64,000 bases of DNA, taken from NCBI RefSeq assembly GCF_033242265.1, contig NZ_BTFW01000001.1, positions 372,001-436,000 on the forward strand. The letters run 5' to 3'. Source of the DNA: Novosphingobium sp. IK01 (GTDB lineage Bacteria; Pseudomonadota; Alphaproteobacteria; Sphingomonadales; Sphingomonadaceae). Of the stretch, positions 26,339-34,632 are shown piece by piece. The notes below the pieces were generated by a model. The model made no database searches, had not been told where the DNA came from, and saw only the letters and a list, made by a program, of their open reading frames with translations. The position numbers and the translations under genes were made by a program. Every line of letters starts with the position of its first letter. Positions within the stretch are counted from its first letter, which is position 1.

Positions 26339-27030
26339 CGGGCTTTCGCCATCAGCGCGGCAGCCTGGCGCGCCTCGGCTTCGCGGACAGGCAGGGTGGC
26401 CGCCATGCGCTGGTTGTAGGCGGCCAGGATTGCGGGCGGCGCGCTGTCAGGCGTGCCGGCATTGAAAGGCGGTGCGGGGGCATATTCCAGCCCCAGTTGC
26501 AGCGACTGCGCCAGATCCTCGCCCCCCAGTTCGGCCAGCACCGACAGCGCGAAGTCAATTCCCGCTGTCACCCCGCCCCCTGTGATGATGTTCCCGTCGC
26601 GCACCACGCGGCCCGCATCCGGCGTGGCGCCAAACAGGGGCAGCAGATGACGCCATGCCCAATGACTGGCCGCGCGCCGGCCCTGCAACACCCCTGCCGC
26701 GCCCAGGATCAACGAGCCGGTGCAGACCGAAGTGATGTAGCGCGCGTTCCGGCAGAGGCGGCGGATCTGCGAGACAAAGACCTCGTCGAGCGCGACCTGC
26801 GTGGCCGTGGCGCCACCGGGTACGCAGATCAGATCGCAAGCGTCTATATCTGCCAGCTTCGCCGTCCCTGCAAAAACCAGCCCTTCGGTTGCCACATCGC
26901 CGCCATCGCGGCTGGCGACCAGCGTTTCGCTGTCGGGCAGGCGGGAGAGGAACTGGTGCGGGCCGGTGAAATCGAGCTGGGTCATGCCCGGAAACACGGC
27001 AAAGACGATGCGGAACGGTTGAGCGGTCAA
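26335..27030 (-). CDS. DJ-1/PfpI family protein (TTG start)
   Basis: A 231-residue DJ-1/PfpI protein. The nucleophile elbow is [20 protein letters not shown] with the conserved Cys, followed by [12 protein letters not shown] and [19 protein letters not shown]. Relatives include isonitrile hydratase and glyoxalase III-like enzymes; the exact activity is unknown. I chose TTG 27030 because a perfect AGGAGG lies 5 bases before it. ATG 27102 would add 24 residues unlike the family and reach into the divergent regulator's promoter. It forms a coupled pair with the DUF1348 gene. Confidence 0.82.
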   Translation of the reverse strand: MTAQPFRIVFAVFPGMTQLDFTGPHQFLSRLPDSETLVASRDGGDVATEGLVFAGTAKLADIDACDLICVPGGATATQVALDEVFVSQIRRLCRNARYITSVCTGSLILGAAGVLQGRRAASHWAWRHLLPLFGATPDAGRVVRDGNIITGGGVTAGIDFALSVLAELGGEDLAQSLQLGLEYAPAPPFNAGTPDSAPPAILAAYNQRMAATLPVREAEARQAAALMAKAR

Positions 27031-27081
27031 GGCAGCCTCCTGTTGGGAAGGCCCCTGTCTTCGCGCGAAGGTCGCCTTGAC

Positions 27082-27105
27082 GAAATGACAATGATCCCTC
27101 ATTTC
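27082..27105. promoter_or_regulatory. Candidate operator between PfpI and GlxA-type genes
   Basis: GAAATGA-N10-TCATTTC, a perfect 7-bp inverted repeat ending 5 bp before the regulator's ATG at 27111. The divergent intergenic region is only 80 bp, so a protein bound here could control both directions. Candidate autoregulatory site of the adjacent regulator. Confidence 0.4.
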
Positions 27106-27110
27106 AGGCC

Positions 27111-28058
27111 ATGCCTCGCACCATCGGCCTCTATCTCTACGAGGATTTTCAGCTCCTTGATGCCTGCGGCCCGATCACCAGTTTCGAGATCGGGGGGCGG
27201 ATGGGGGGCGATGCCTATCGGCTGGTCCTGCTGTCGGCCCGGGGCGGGCCAATCCGCAGTTCTTCGGGGGTATCGCTCGAAACGGGGGCCGCCGATGATG
27301 CGCCGTTGATCGACACGCTGATCGTGGTGGGCGGCAATGGCAGTCGCGAGGCCATGCGCGATACGGCCAATCTTGCCTTCCTGCGCCAGGCTGCAAGCAC
27401 GGTGCGGCGGCTGTGCAGTGTCTGCTCGGGTGCCTTTCTGCTGGCAGGGGCGGGGGTTCTCGACGGGCGTCGGGCGACGACCCACTGGCGGCGGGCCGGG
27501 CTTCTGGCTCGGTTGTTTCCCGCAGTGAAGGTCGAGCCCGACCGCATCCATATCCGCGACGGCCATGTATGGACATCTGCCGGGATCACGGCGGGCATCG
27601 ATCTGGCGCTGGCCCTGATCTCGGACGATCTGGGCGAGGATCTGGCCCGCCGCGTGGCGCAGGACATGGTGGTCTATTACCGGCGTCTGGGTGGCCAGTC
27701 GCAATTTTCGGCACTGGCGGAACTGGGCGGAGACAGCACGCAATTTGCCCCCTTGCTCGACTGGATCCGCGCGCATCTCGATCAGCGCCTGACGGTCGAG
27801 GTTCTGGCCGCGCAGGCCGCGATGAGCCCGCGCAATTTCTCCCGCGCCTTCACCCGCGAGATGGGGATGAGCCCGGCCAGGGTGGTCGAACGCCTGAGGC
27901 TGGAGGTCGCTCGCGACCGCGTGGAGAACAGCCCCGCGCCTATCGAGGAAGTGGCCGCCGCGCTGGGCTTCCACGACCCGGAACGCATGCGCCGGGCCTT
28001 TCTGCGTGCCTTCGGGCAGCCCCCTCAGGCCATGCGCCGGATCGCCCGCAAGGGGTAA
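27111..28058 (+). CDS. GlxA-type AraC regulator with DJ-1/PfpI sensor domain
   Basis: A 315-residue regulator. Residues 1-180 are a DJ-1/PfpI-like domain (GLYLYEDFQLLDACGPITSF; RRLCSVCSGAFLLAGAGVLD). Residues 215-310 are the AraC DNA-binding domain (VEVLAAQAAMSPRNFSRAFT; PIEEVAAALGFHDPERMRRA). It is divergent from a PfpI enzyme gene, so the enzyme and the regulator's sensor domain are paralogous folds. The likely role is control of the PfpI-DUF1348 pair. Confidence 0.9.
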   Translation: MPRTIGLYLYEDFQLLDACGPITSFEIGGRMGGDAYRLVLLSARGGPIRSSSGVSLETGAADDAPLIDTLIVVGGNGSREAMRDTANLAFLRQAASTVRRLCSVCSGAFLLAGAGVLDGRRATTHWRRAGLLARLFPAVKVEPDRIHIRDGHVWTSAGITAGIDLALALISDDLGEDLARRVAQDMVVYYRRLGGQSQFSALAELGGDSTQFAPLLDWIRAHLDQRLTVEVLAAQAAMSPRNFSRAFTREMGMSPARVVERLRLEVARDRVENSPAPIEEVAAALGFHDPERMRRAFLRAFGQPPQAMRRIARKG

Positions 28059-28199
28059 GTGCCCGATCCGAAAATCCCGTTTCGGATCGCTCGGCACCGG
28101 CCCGCAAGGGCGACCCGGCCAACCGGGGGCACGGCCATTTGCCGATGTGCTTGCGGGGTGGACGAGAATTCCAAGAGGGTCTTGCTGACGGCGAAAATA

Positions 28200-28214
28200 G
28201 AACATAAGAAGAAC
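28200..28214 (+). promoter_or_regulatory. LexA-binding SOS box of the imu cassette
   Basis: GAAC-ATAAGAA-GAAC, an exact GAAC-N7-GAAC direct repeat, which is the alphaproteobacterial SOS box (GTTC-N7-GTTC) read from the other strand. It ends 2 bp before ATG 28217 of imuA. The imuA-imuB-dnaE2 cassette is a known SOS regulon member in alphaproteobacteria. Confidence 0.9.
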
Positions 28215-28216
28215 GA

Positions 28217-29029
28217 ATGCGAATCGTCGATGCCCTGCCTGCACCTGTAGCCCAGCCTGAAGCCGGCTTTTGGGCGAGCGGGATCGCATCGCTGGACAAG
28301 GCGCTGGCAGGCGGGCTCGGGTATGGGCAGGTCCACGAAATCTATGCCGCCGAGCCGGACGATGCCAGTTCGGCAGCAGGTTTTGTCACGGGCCTTGCCG
28401 TGGGCATGTGCATGGGCCGTGGCAGGGCGAAGGAAAAGGCCCGGCAGCCCCTGCTCTGGCTGCGCGAGCAGCGTTCGGTCCAGTCTGCGGGCATCTTGCA
28501 GGCGGGGGGCTGGGCTGAACTGGGGGGCGCGCCCGGCCATGGGCTGGTGGGGCTCGTGCCCGATACCCTCTCGCTGCTGCGCGCGGCTGCCGAGGCGCTG
28601 CATTGTGGCAAGCTGGGCGCGGTCATACTGGAAGGGTGGGGAGCCATGCGCGCGCTCGACCTTACCGCCAGCCGCCGCCTGGTCCTCGCTGCTGAAAAAT
28701 CGGGTGTTCCCCTGCTGCTCCTGCGCGTCGATGCCAGGCCTGTTCCCAGTGCGGCGCGCACGCGCTGGCAGGTCGCATCGGCCCCTTCGCGGGCCTTGCC
28801 CGGCAATGCACCGGGCCTGCCCACATTCGACTTGACCCTGTTGCGCCAGCGTTCGGGCCCGTGCGGCCTCGACTGGCGACTGGAGTGGGACCGTGATCAA
28901 CGCCAATTCCGTGAAGCGCCGCTATCTGGCGCTGTGGTTTCCGTTCCTGTCGACCGACCGCTGGCGGATCGCGCAGACGCGGCAGAACAGGAACGCGTTG
29001 CAGGGGCAGGCCGGTACCGCGCCGCCTGA
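28217..29029 (+). CDS. imuA: ImuA, SOS mutagenesis protein
   Basis: A 270-residue RecA-like protein of the ImuA family that works with ImuB and DnaE2 in error-prone lesion bypass. Family features include FWASGIASLDKALAGGLGYG and QVHEIYA at the start, GLVGLVPDTLSLLRAAAEAL, and LRLLLLRVDARP-like LLLLRVDARPVPSAARTRW near the end. The SOS box is immediately before the start, leaving no room for a ribosome site. The reading frame continues 137 bp into imuB (to 29029), longer than the usual C-terminus, which normally ends near WRLEWDRDQRQFR. Confidence 0.88.
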   Translation: MRIVDALPAPVAQPEAGFWASGIASLDKALAGGLGYGQVHEIYAAEPDDASSAAGFVTGLAVGMCMGRGRAKEKARQPLLWLREQRSVQSAGILQAGGWAELGGAPGHGLVGLVPDTLSLLRAAAEALHCGKLGAVILEGWGAMRALDLTASRRLVLAAEKSGVPLLLLRVDARPVPSAARTRWQVASAPSRALPGNAPGLPTFDLTLLRQRSGPCGLDWRLEWDRDQRQFREAPLSGAVVSVPVDRPLADRADAAEQERVAGAGRYRAA

Positions 29030-30503
29030 CATGGCAGAAGGCATGCCTCTCCCGCTGGCGATGATCGCCAGGGTGAGGGGGGCCCTCCGGCTTTGTGCCG
29101 TGGATGCAAGGGCCGGGGCGCTGGGCATTGCGCCGGGGATGACGCTTGCCGATGCCCGCGCGCTGGAGCCCGAACTGGTCGTTGCCGAAATGGACGCAGG
29201 TGCGGACCGCCACTGGCTCGAACGTCTGGCCCGCCACTGCCTCGACTGGACCCCGCGCGTCTCGCTGGCAGCGCCCGACGGGATCACGCTGGATATTGCG
29301 GGGGTGGATCACCTCTTCGGGGGCGAGGCCGGGCTGTGCGCGCAGGTCGAGGACGGCATGGCCGGTATCGGCATGGCGCTGCGCTGGGCTGCGGCCTCCA
29401 CCCCGGAAGCGGCGCAGGCACTGGCCCGCCATGGCGCACTTCCCGTTCTGGACGAGCGGGAAGCCATCCGGGCGCTTCCCGTGCTGGCGCTGGGGCTCGA
29501 CGGGGAATCCACGCTCGCGCTCAACCGTGCAGGCCTCAAGCGCGTGGGAGACCTGACCGTGCGCCCCGCCGCGGCCATCGCGGCGCGCTTCGGGGTGGGC
29601 GCGGTCAGCGCGCTCTCCCGCCTGACCGGAGAGGAACTGGCCCCCATCGATGCGCTGCGCGACCCCGAACCGCTCCACTTCGAGCGCCGGTTTGCCGAAC
29701 CCATCGGCTTGCAGGCCACGATTGCGGCGGTCTTCATGGAGGTGTTGCAGGAAGCCGCCGGTGTTCTGGGCGAACGCGATCTGGGGGGCAGGCGCTTTGT
29801 ACTCACGCTTCATCGCAGCGATGGGGCCCGCCATCGTCTGGATATCGAGACCGGGCGCCCGACCCGCGATCCCGCGCTGGTCCTTCGCCTGTTCGACGAG
29901 CGCATCGCCAGCCTTGCCGACCCGCTCGACCCCGGCTTCGGCTATGACCGCATCAGCCTGTTCCTGCCCGCCACCGATCCTTTGCCCGCCAGCCAGGCCC
30001 GCCTTGACGGGGAAGAAAGGGACGAGGTGGCCCTTGCCGAACTGATCGAGCGGCTTGGAACCCGGCTCGGTGCGGGGTGCCTGCGCCGCCTTGTCCCGCG
30101 TGAGAGCCATCTGCCCGAGCAGGCCCAATTCGCCTTGCCCGCGATGGAGGAACGCGCGCCTGCCACATGGCCCCGCCCACCCGAGGGGGAGCCGCCGATG
30201 CGGCCGCTCTTCCTGTTTGACCCGCCCCGGCGTGTCGAGGTTCTGGCCGAAGTGCCCGATGGCCCGCCCCATCGCTTTCGCTGGCGCCGCAAGCTGCACG
30301 AGGTGCGGCTTTACGAGGGGCCAGAGCGGATCGCCAACGAGTGGTGGCGGCACAAGGGCGGCGAATGTGCCGGCCAGGGCGGGCTGACCCGCGACTATTA
30401 CCGCATCGAGGATGCACGCGGGCGGCGCTACTGGATCTTCCGCCACGGGCTCTACGACGAGAAGCCCGATCCGCACTGGTATCTCCACGGCGTCTTTGCA
30501 TGA
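28893..30503 (+). CDS. imuB: ImuB, Y-family-like polymerase accessory protein
   Basis: A 536-residue Y-family-related protein. The start RRYLALWFPFLSTDRW replaces the catalytic aspartate motif of active Y polymerases, so ImuB is non-catalytic and acts as an adapter for DnaE2 and the sliding clamp. Fold features remain: LCAVDARAGALGIAPGMTLA, then DARALEPEL, and the little-finger region around EPLHFERRFAEPIGLQ. The C-terminal GGLTRDYYRIEDARGRRYWI and FRHGLYDE is characteristic. GTG 28893 is chosen with GGAGTGGGACC before it. It overlaps imuA by 137 bp and dnaE2 by 4 bp. Confidence 0.9.
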   Translation: MINANSVKRRYLALWFPFLSTDRWRIAQTRQNRNALQGQAGTAPPDMAEGMPLPLAMIARVRGALRLCAVDARAGALGIAPGMTLADARALEPELVVAEMDAGADRHWLERLARHCLDWTPRVSLAAPDGITLDIAGVDHLFGGEAGLCAQVEDGMAGIGMALRWAAASTPEAAQALARHGALPVLDEREAIRALPVLALGLDGESTLALNRAGLKRVGDLTVRPAAAIAARFGVGAVSALSRLTGEELAPIDALRDPEPLHFERRFAEPIGLQATIAAVFMEVLQEAAGVLGERDLGGRRFVLTLHRSDGARHRLDIETGRPTRDPALVLRLFDERIASLADPLDPGFGYDRISLFLPATDPLPASQARLDGEERDEVALAELIERLGTRLGAGCLRRLVPRESHLPEQAQFALPAMEERAPATWPRPPEGEPPMRPLFLFDPPRRVEVLAEVPDGPPHRFRWRRKLHEVRLYEGPERIANEWWRHKGGECAGQGGLTRDYYRIEDARGRRYWIFRHGLYDEKPDPHWYLHGVFA

Positions 30504-33500
30504 GCGTGCATCCACCCTTCGCCGAACTGCTGGCGGCCAGCAATTACAGCTTCCTGCGCGGTGCCTCGTCCCCGGCCGAGATGGTGGCGCGCGCGCAGCA
30601 ACTGGGCATGGCGGGGATCGGCATGGCCGATCGCAACACCGTGGCGGGCGTGGTGCGTGCCCATGTGGCCTGGCGCGAGATCGGCGGCAGCGCCAGCGGT
30701 CTGCGGCTGGTGGTGGGGGCAAGGCTGGTCTTTTCTCCCGCCCCGCATGATGGACACCAGCCGCCCGACATCGTGGCCTACCCGATGACGCGCCATGGCT
30801 GGGGGCGGTTGACGCGTCTTCTGACCCTTGGCAACCGGCGTGCCAGCAAGGGCGATTGCATCCTCCACCTTGGCGACCTGCTCGACCATGCGCAGGACAT
30901 GGCCCTGATCGTCACCGGACCCGATCGCACAACGCTCGAAACGCTCGGCGCGGCATGCCCTGGCCGGGTATGGCTGGCGGCAACCATGCTGCGTGCCGGG
31001 GCCGATGCCCGCCGGCTGAAGGCCGCGCAGGCCCTTTCGGCCTCGCTCGGGGTGCCGCTGATCGCCACCAACGATGCGCTTTATGCCAGCCCCGATGCCC
31101 GTCCCCTGCACGATATCCTCACCTGCATCCGCGAGGGCGTGACGATCGACATGGCGGGCAGGCGCCTTGCCGCCAATGCCGAACGGCACCTCAAGCCGCC
31201 TGCGGAAATGGCCCGCCTGTTCCGCGCCTGCCCGGAGGCGATGGCGGCCACCACCGATCTTCTCGCACGCATTGCCTTCACGCTCGATGATTTGCGCTAT
31301 GAATATCCCCGCGAGCCGGTGCCCGGAGGATGGGCGGCGCAGGACTGGCTGGAGCATCTCGTCCACCAGGGCGCGCGCCGCTTTTTCCCCGATGGCCTGC
31401 CCGAGCGCTATGGCACCGTGCTGGCCGAGGAATTCGCGCTGATCGGCAAGCGCGGCTATGCGTGCTATTTCCTGACCGTCCACGACATCGTGCGCCATGC
31501 CCGCAGCCTTGACCCGCCGATCCTGTGTCAGGGGCGGGGCAGCGCGGCCAATTCGCTGGTCTGTTATTTCCTGGGCATCACCCCGGTCGATCCGGTGCGC
31601 GAGAAGCTGCTGTTTTCCCGTTTCCTTTCCGAAGAACGCGACGAGCCACCCGATATCGACGTCGATTTCGAGCACGAGCGGCGCGAGGAGATCATGCAGT
31701 ACATCTATGCCCGCTACGGGCGCGAGCGGGCAGGGATCGCGGCCACCGTCATCCATTACCGACCGCGCAGCACCTTGCGCGAAGTGGGCAAGGCGCTGGG
31801 CCTTACCGAGGATGTGACGACGAGGCTGTCTGCCACGATCTGGGGAAGCGGGGGCCGTGACGTACCCGAAAGCCGCGTGGCCGAAGCCGGGTTCGATATC
31901 GAAAACCCGCAGATTGCCCGGCTCAGGACGCTCGTCGACCGGCTTCTGGGTTTTCCCCGGCACCTCTCGCAGCACGTCGGCGGCTTCGTGCTGACCGAAG
32001 GGCGGCTCGATGAACTGGTGCCGATCCATAATGCGGCCATGCCCGATCGCACTTTTATCGAATGGGACAAGGACGACATCGACGCCCTCGGCCTGATGAA
32101 GGTGGACGTGCTGGCGCTGGGCATGCTGACCTGCATCCGCAAGAGCTTCGATCTCATGGCGCGTCACGGCCTTGGCAATATCAGCCTGGAGAGCGTCCCG
32201 CGCGAGGATGCGGCGACATACCGGATGTTGCAGCGGGCAGACAGCATCGGCACCTTTCAGGTCGAAAGCCGGGCGCAGATGGCCATGCTGCCCCGCATGA
32301 AACCGCGCGAGCTTTACGATCTGGTGATTCAGGTCGCCATCGTGCGGCCCGGCCCGATCCAGGGCGGCATGGTCCATCCCTATCTGCGCCGCCGCAACGG
32401 GGAAGAGCCGGTGCGCTTTCCCCGTCCGGCACCGCCGCACGATCCCGATGAACTGCGCGAGGTGCTGGGCAAGACACTGGGCGTGCCGCTGTTTCAGGAA
32501 CAGGCCATGAAGCTGGCCATCGTCGCGGCGCGCTTTACCCCCGCGCAGGCCGATGGCCTCAGACGCGCCATGGCCACGTTCCGCAATCGCGGCACGGTTG
32601 ACCATTACCGCGAGCAGATGGTCGGCGGCATGACCGCGCGCGGCTATAGCGAGGACTTCGCCGAGCGGTGCTTCGAGCAGATCCGCGGCTTTGGCGAATA
32701 TGGTTTCCCCGAAAGCCATGCCCAGGCCTTTGCATGGCTGGCGTATGTTTCGTCATGGCTCAAGTGCCATCATCCCGCGGTCTTCACTGCCGCGCTCCTC
32801 AACAGCCAGCCCATGGGGTTCTATGCCCCTGCGCAACTGGTACGCGATGCGCGCGACCATGGCGTGGAGGTGCGGGCGATCGATGCCAATGCCAGCATGT
32901 GGGATTCAACGCTCGAACCGCGACAGGGCAGCAGGCAACCGGCGTTGCGGCTGGGCTTCTCCCGGCTCGAGGGTTTTCGCCGGGACTGGGCACAAGCCAT
33001 CTGCGCGGCACGGCAATCGGGCGCTTTCGGGTCGATGGAGGATCTGGCAGGGCGCGCCTCGCTTCCCCCGGCGGCGCTGCGCAAGCTGGCCGATGGCGAT
33101 GCGCTTGGCTCGCTGGGGCTCACCCGGCGCAAGGCGCTGTGGGAGGCGCGGCGCAATCCGCCAGCCCAGCTTCCGCTTTTCGCGGCTGCGCAGGCGCCCG
33201 AACTGGCCCGCGAACCCGATGCAAGGCTTCCGGCCATGACCCCCGCCGAGGAGATCGTCGCCGATTACCAGACCACGCGCCTTTCCCTGAAAGGCCATCC
33301 CATGCAGTTTTTGCGCGGCATTCTCGACAGTGAGGGGGTGACAAGCTGCGCCGATGCCAACAACGCCCCTGACGGGCGCAAGCTGCGGGTGGCCGGTGTC
33401 GTGCTGATCCGCCAGCGTCCCGGCAAGGGCAATGCGGTCTTCATCACCATCGAGGACGAGACCGGGATTGCCAATGCCCTGCTCTGGTCACGCGACATGG

Positions 33501-33778
33501 AAAAACAGCGCCGCGCGGTGATGTCGGCAAGGCTGATGGTGATCGAGGGCGAAATCCAGCGCAGCCCGGAAGGGGTGGTCCACCTGATGGCGAGCCGCGT
33601 GCTCGACCAAAGCGCCTTGCTGGCCAGCCTCGACGATCATGCCGGGGAGGGGCCCGGCTCCCAGTCTTCTGGCTTTCAGTCTTCTGGCTCCCAGGCCTCC
33701 CGCTCCCAGAGCCCGCCCGTATTGCGCAAGCATCCGCGCAATGTCCGCATCATCCCCAGATCGCGGGACTTTCACTGA
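30500..33778 (+). CDS. dnaE2: Error-prone DNA polymerase DnaE2 (ImuC)
   Basis: A 1092-residue C-family polymerase for translesion synthesis. It has an N-terminal PHP domain (FAELLAASNYSFLRGASSPA; GLADRN-like GMADRNTVAG), the catalytic core with PPDIDVDFEHERREEIM giving the acidic metal ligands, QHVGGFVLTEG, and an OB fold near residues 960-1040. A clamp-binding QLPLF is in the C-terminal third. The start overlaps the imuB stop (ATGA). The last 45 residues contain a Ser/Gln-rich repeat (GSQSSGFQSSGSQASRSQS) before the conserved end RKHPRNVRIIPRSRDFH. Confidence 0.95.
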   Translation: MSVHPPFAELLAASNYSFLRGASSPAEMVARAQQLGMAGIGMADRNTVAGVVRAHVAWREIGGSASGLRLVVGARLVFSPAPHDGHQPPDIVAYPMTRHGWGRLTRLLTLGNRRASKGDCILHLGDLLDHAQDMALIVTGPDRTTLETLGAACPGRVWLAATMLRAGADARRLKAAQALSASLGVPLIATNDALYASPDARPLHDILTCIREGVTIDMAGRRLAANAERHLKPPAEMARLFRACPEAMAATTDLLARIAFTLDDLRYEYPREPVPGGWAAQDWLEHLVHQGARRFFPDGLPERYGTVLAEEFALIGKRGYACYFLTVHDIVRHARSLDPPILCQGRGSAANSLVCYFLGITPVDPVREKLLFSRFLSEERDEPPDIDVDFEHERREEIMQYIYARYGRERAGIAATVIHYRPRSTLREVGKALGLTEDVTTRLSATIWGSGGRDVPESRVAEAGFDIENPQIARLRTLVDRLLGFPRHLSQHVGGFVLTEGRLDELVPIHNAAMPDRTFIEWDKDDIDALGLMKVDVLALGMLTCIRKSFDLMARHGLGNISLESVPREDAATYRMLQRADSIGTFQVESRAQMAMLPRMKPRELYDLVIQVAIVRPGPIQGGMVHPYLRRRNGEEPVRFPRPAPPHDPDELREVLGKTLGVPLFQEQAMKLAIVAARFTPAQADGLRRAMATFRNRGTVDHYREQMVGGMTARGYSEDFAERCFEQIRGFGEYGFPESHAQAFAWLAYVSSWLKCHHPAVFTAALLNSQPMGFYAPAQLVRDARDHGVEVRAIDANASMWDSTLEPRQGSRQPALRLGFSRLEGFRRDWAQAICAARQSGAFGSMEDLAGRASLPPAALRKLADGDALGSLGLTRRKALWEARRNPPAQLPLFAAAQAPELAREPDARLPAMTPAEEIVADYQTTRLSLKGHPMQFLRGILDSEGVTSCADANNAPDGRKLRVAGVVLIRQRPGKGNAVFITIEDETGIANALLWSRDMEKQRRAVMSARLMVIEGEIQRSPEGVVHLMASRVLDQSALLASLDDHAGEGPGSQSSGFQSSGSQASRSQSPPVLRKHPRNVRIIPRSRDFH

Positions 33779-33840
33779 AGCGACCGCGCAAAACAGGTAA
33801 GGCGGGCGCGGGGCGGGGGGGGGCAGGCCCGTCGGGCAGG

Positions 33841-34632
33841 TCAGGAAGCGGAAAGGAAGGCGGCGGCGCTGCGCCAGAGCATGTAGAAGGCGACGGCGAA
33901 GATGAGGCAGGCAAAGACCGTGGTGAGGCGCCCGCTCTTGCCCCCCAGCCGCTGGGCAATCCGCGTGCCGCCGATGCTGCCGACGACCCCGCCGACCACG
34001 AAGACCAGCGCGAGCGGCCAGTCGACGAGGCCGGAGAACGCATAGTTGGCCGCCGTGGTGAGGCCAAAGGCGGTGACCGCGACGAGCGAGGTGCCCACCG
34101 CCATCAGGATCGGCATGCCGGTCGAGGCGACCAGCCCCGGCACGATCAGGAAGCCGCCGCCGATCCCGAAGAAGCCCGAGAACACGCCCGAACCAAGGCC
34201 ATAGGCGGCCACTTTGGGGGCCTTTTCGCGGTTGCATTCGGCGCCCGGATTGCCCGGATTGCCGCGCCCCTTGAGCATCAGCGCGCCCACCAGCAGCATG
34301 ACCAGCGCAAAGAGGAACAGCAGCTTGTTGCCATCGACCATCTTGCCGAAGGTCGACCCCACGAGCGCGCCGATAATGCCTGCGGCGGCATAGATCCCCC
34401 CGCAGCGCCATTTGACGTGCTGGGCGCGGGCATGGCTGACAAGGCCCGCTGCCGCATTGGCGGCCACGGCCAGCGCGCTCGTGCCGATGGCCACATGGGC
34501 ATTGGGCACGCCGACCAGATAGACCATGAGCGGCACCGCCAGGATCGAGCCGCCCCCGCCCACCAGCCCGAGCACGAAGCCGACCAGGCCGCCCGAGAGG
34601 GCGCCCAGTGCATAGTGGAAGGTATCCATCAT
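33841..34632 (-). CDS. TauE/SafE-family sulfur compound exporter
   Basis: A 263-residue membrane protein with about eight helices. The two TauE repeats are visible: GFVLGLVGGGGSILAVPLMV near the start and SGFFGIGGGFLIVPGLVAST in the middle. These proteins export sulfite or other sulfur anions. ATG 34632 overlaps the SQR gene stop by 4 bp, so it is the last gene of the persulfide operon and may discharge sulfite made by the dioxygenase. Confidence 0.9.
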   Translation of the reverse strand: MMDTFHYALGALSGGLVGFVLGLVGGGGSILAVPLMVYLVGVPNAHVAIGTSALAVAANAAAGLVSHARAQHVKWRCGGIYAAAGIIGALVGSTFGKMVDGNKLLFLFALVMLLVGALMLKGRGNPGNPGAECNREKAPKVAAYGLGSGVFSGFFGIGGGFLIVPGLVASTGMPILMAVGTSLVAVTAFGLTTAANYAFSGLVDWPLALVFVVGGVVGSIGGTRIAQRLGGKSGRLTTVFACLIFAVAFYMLWRSAAAFLSAS

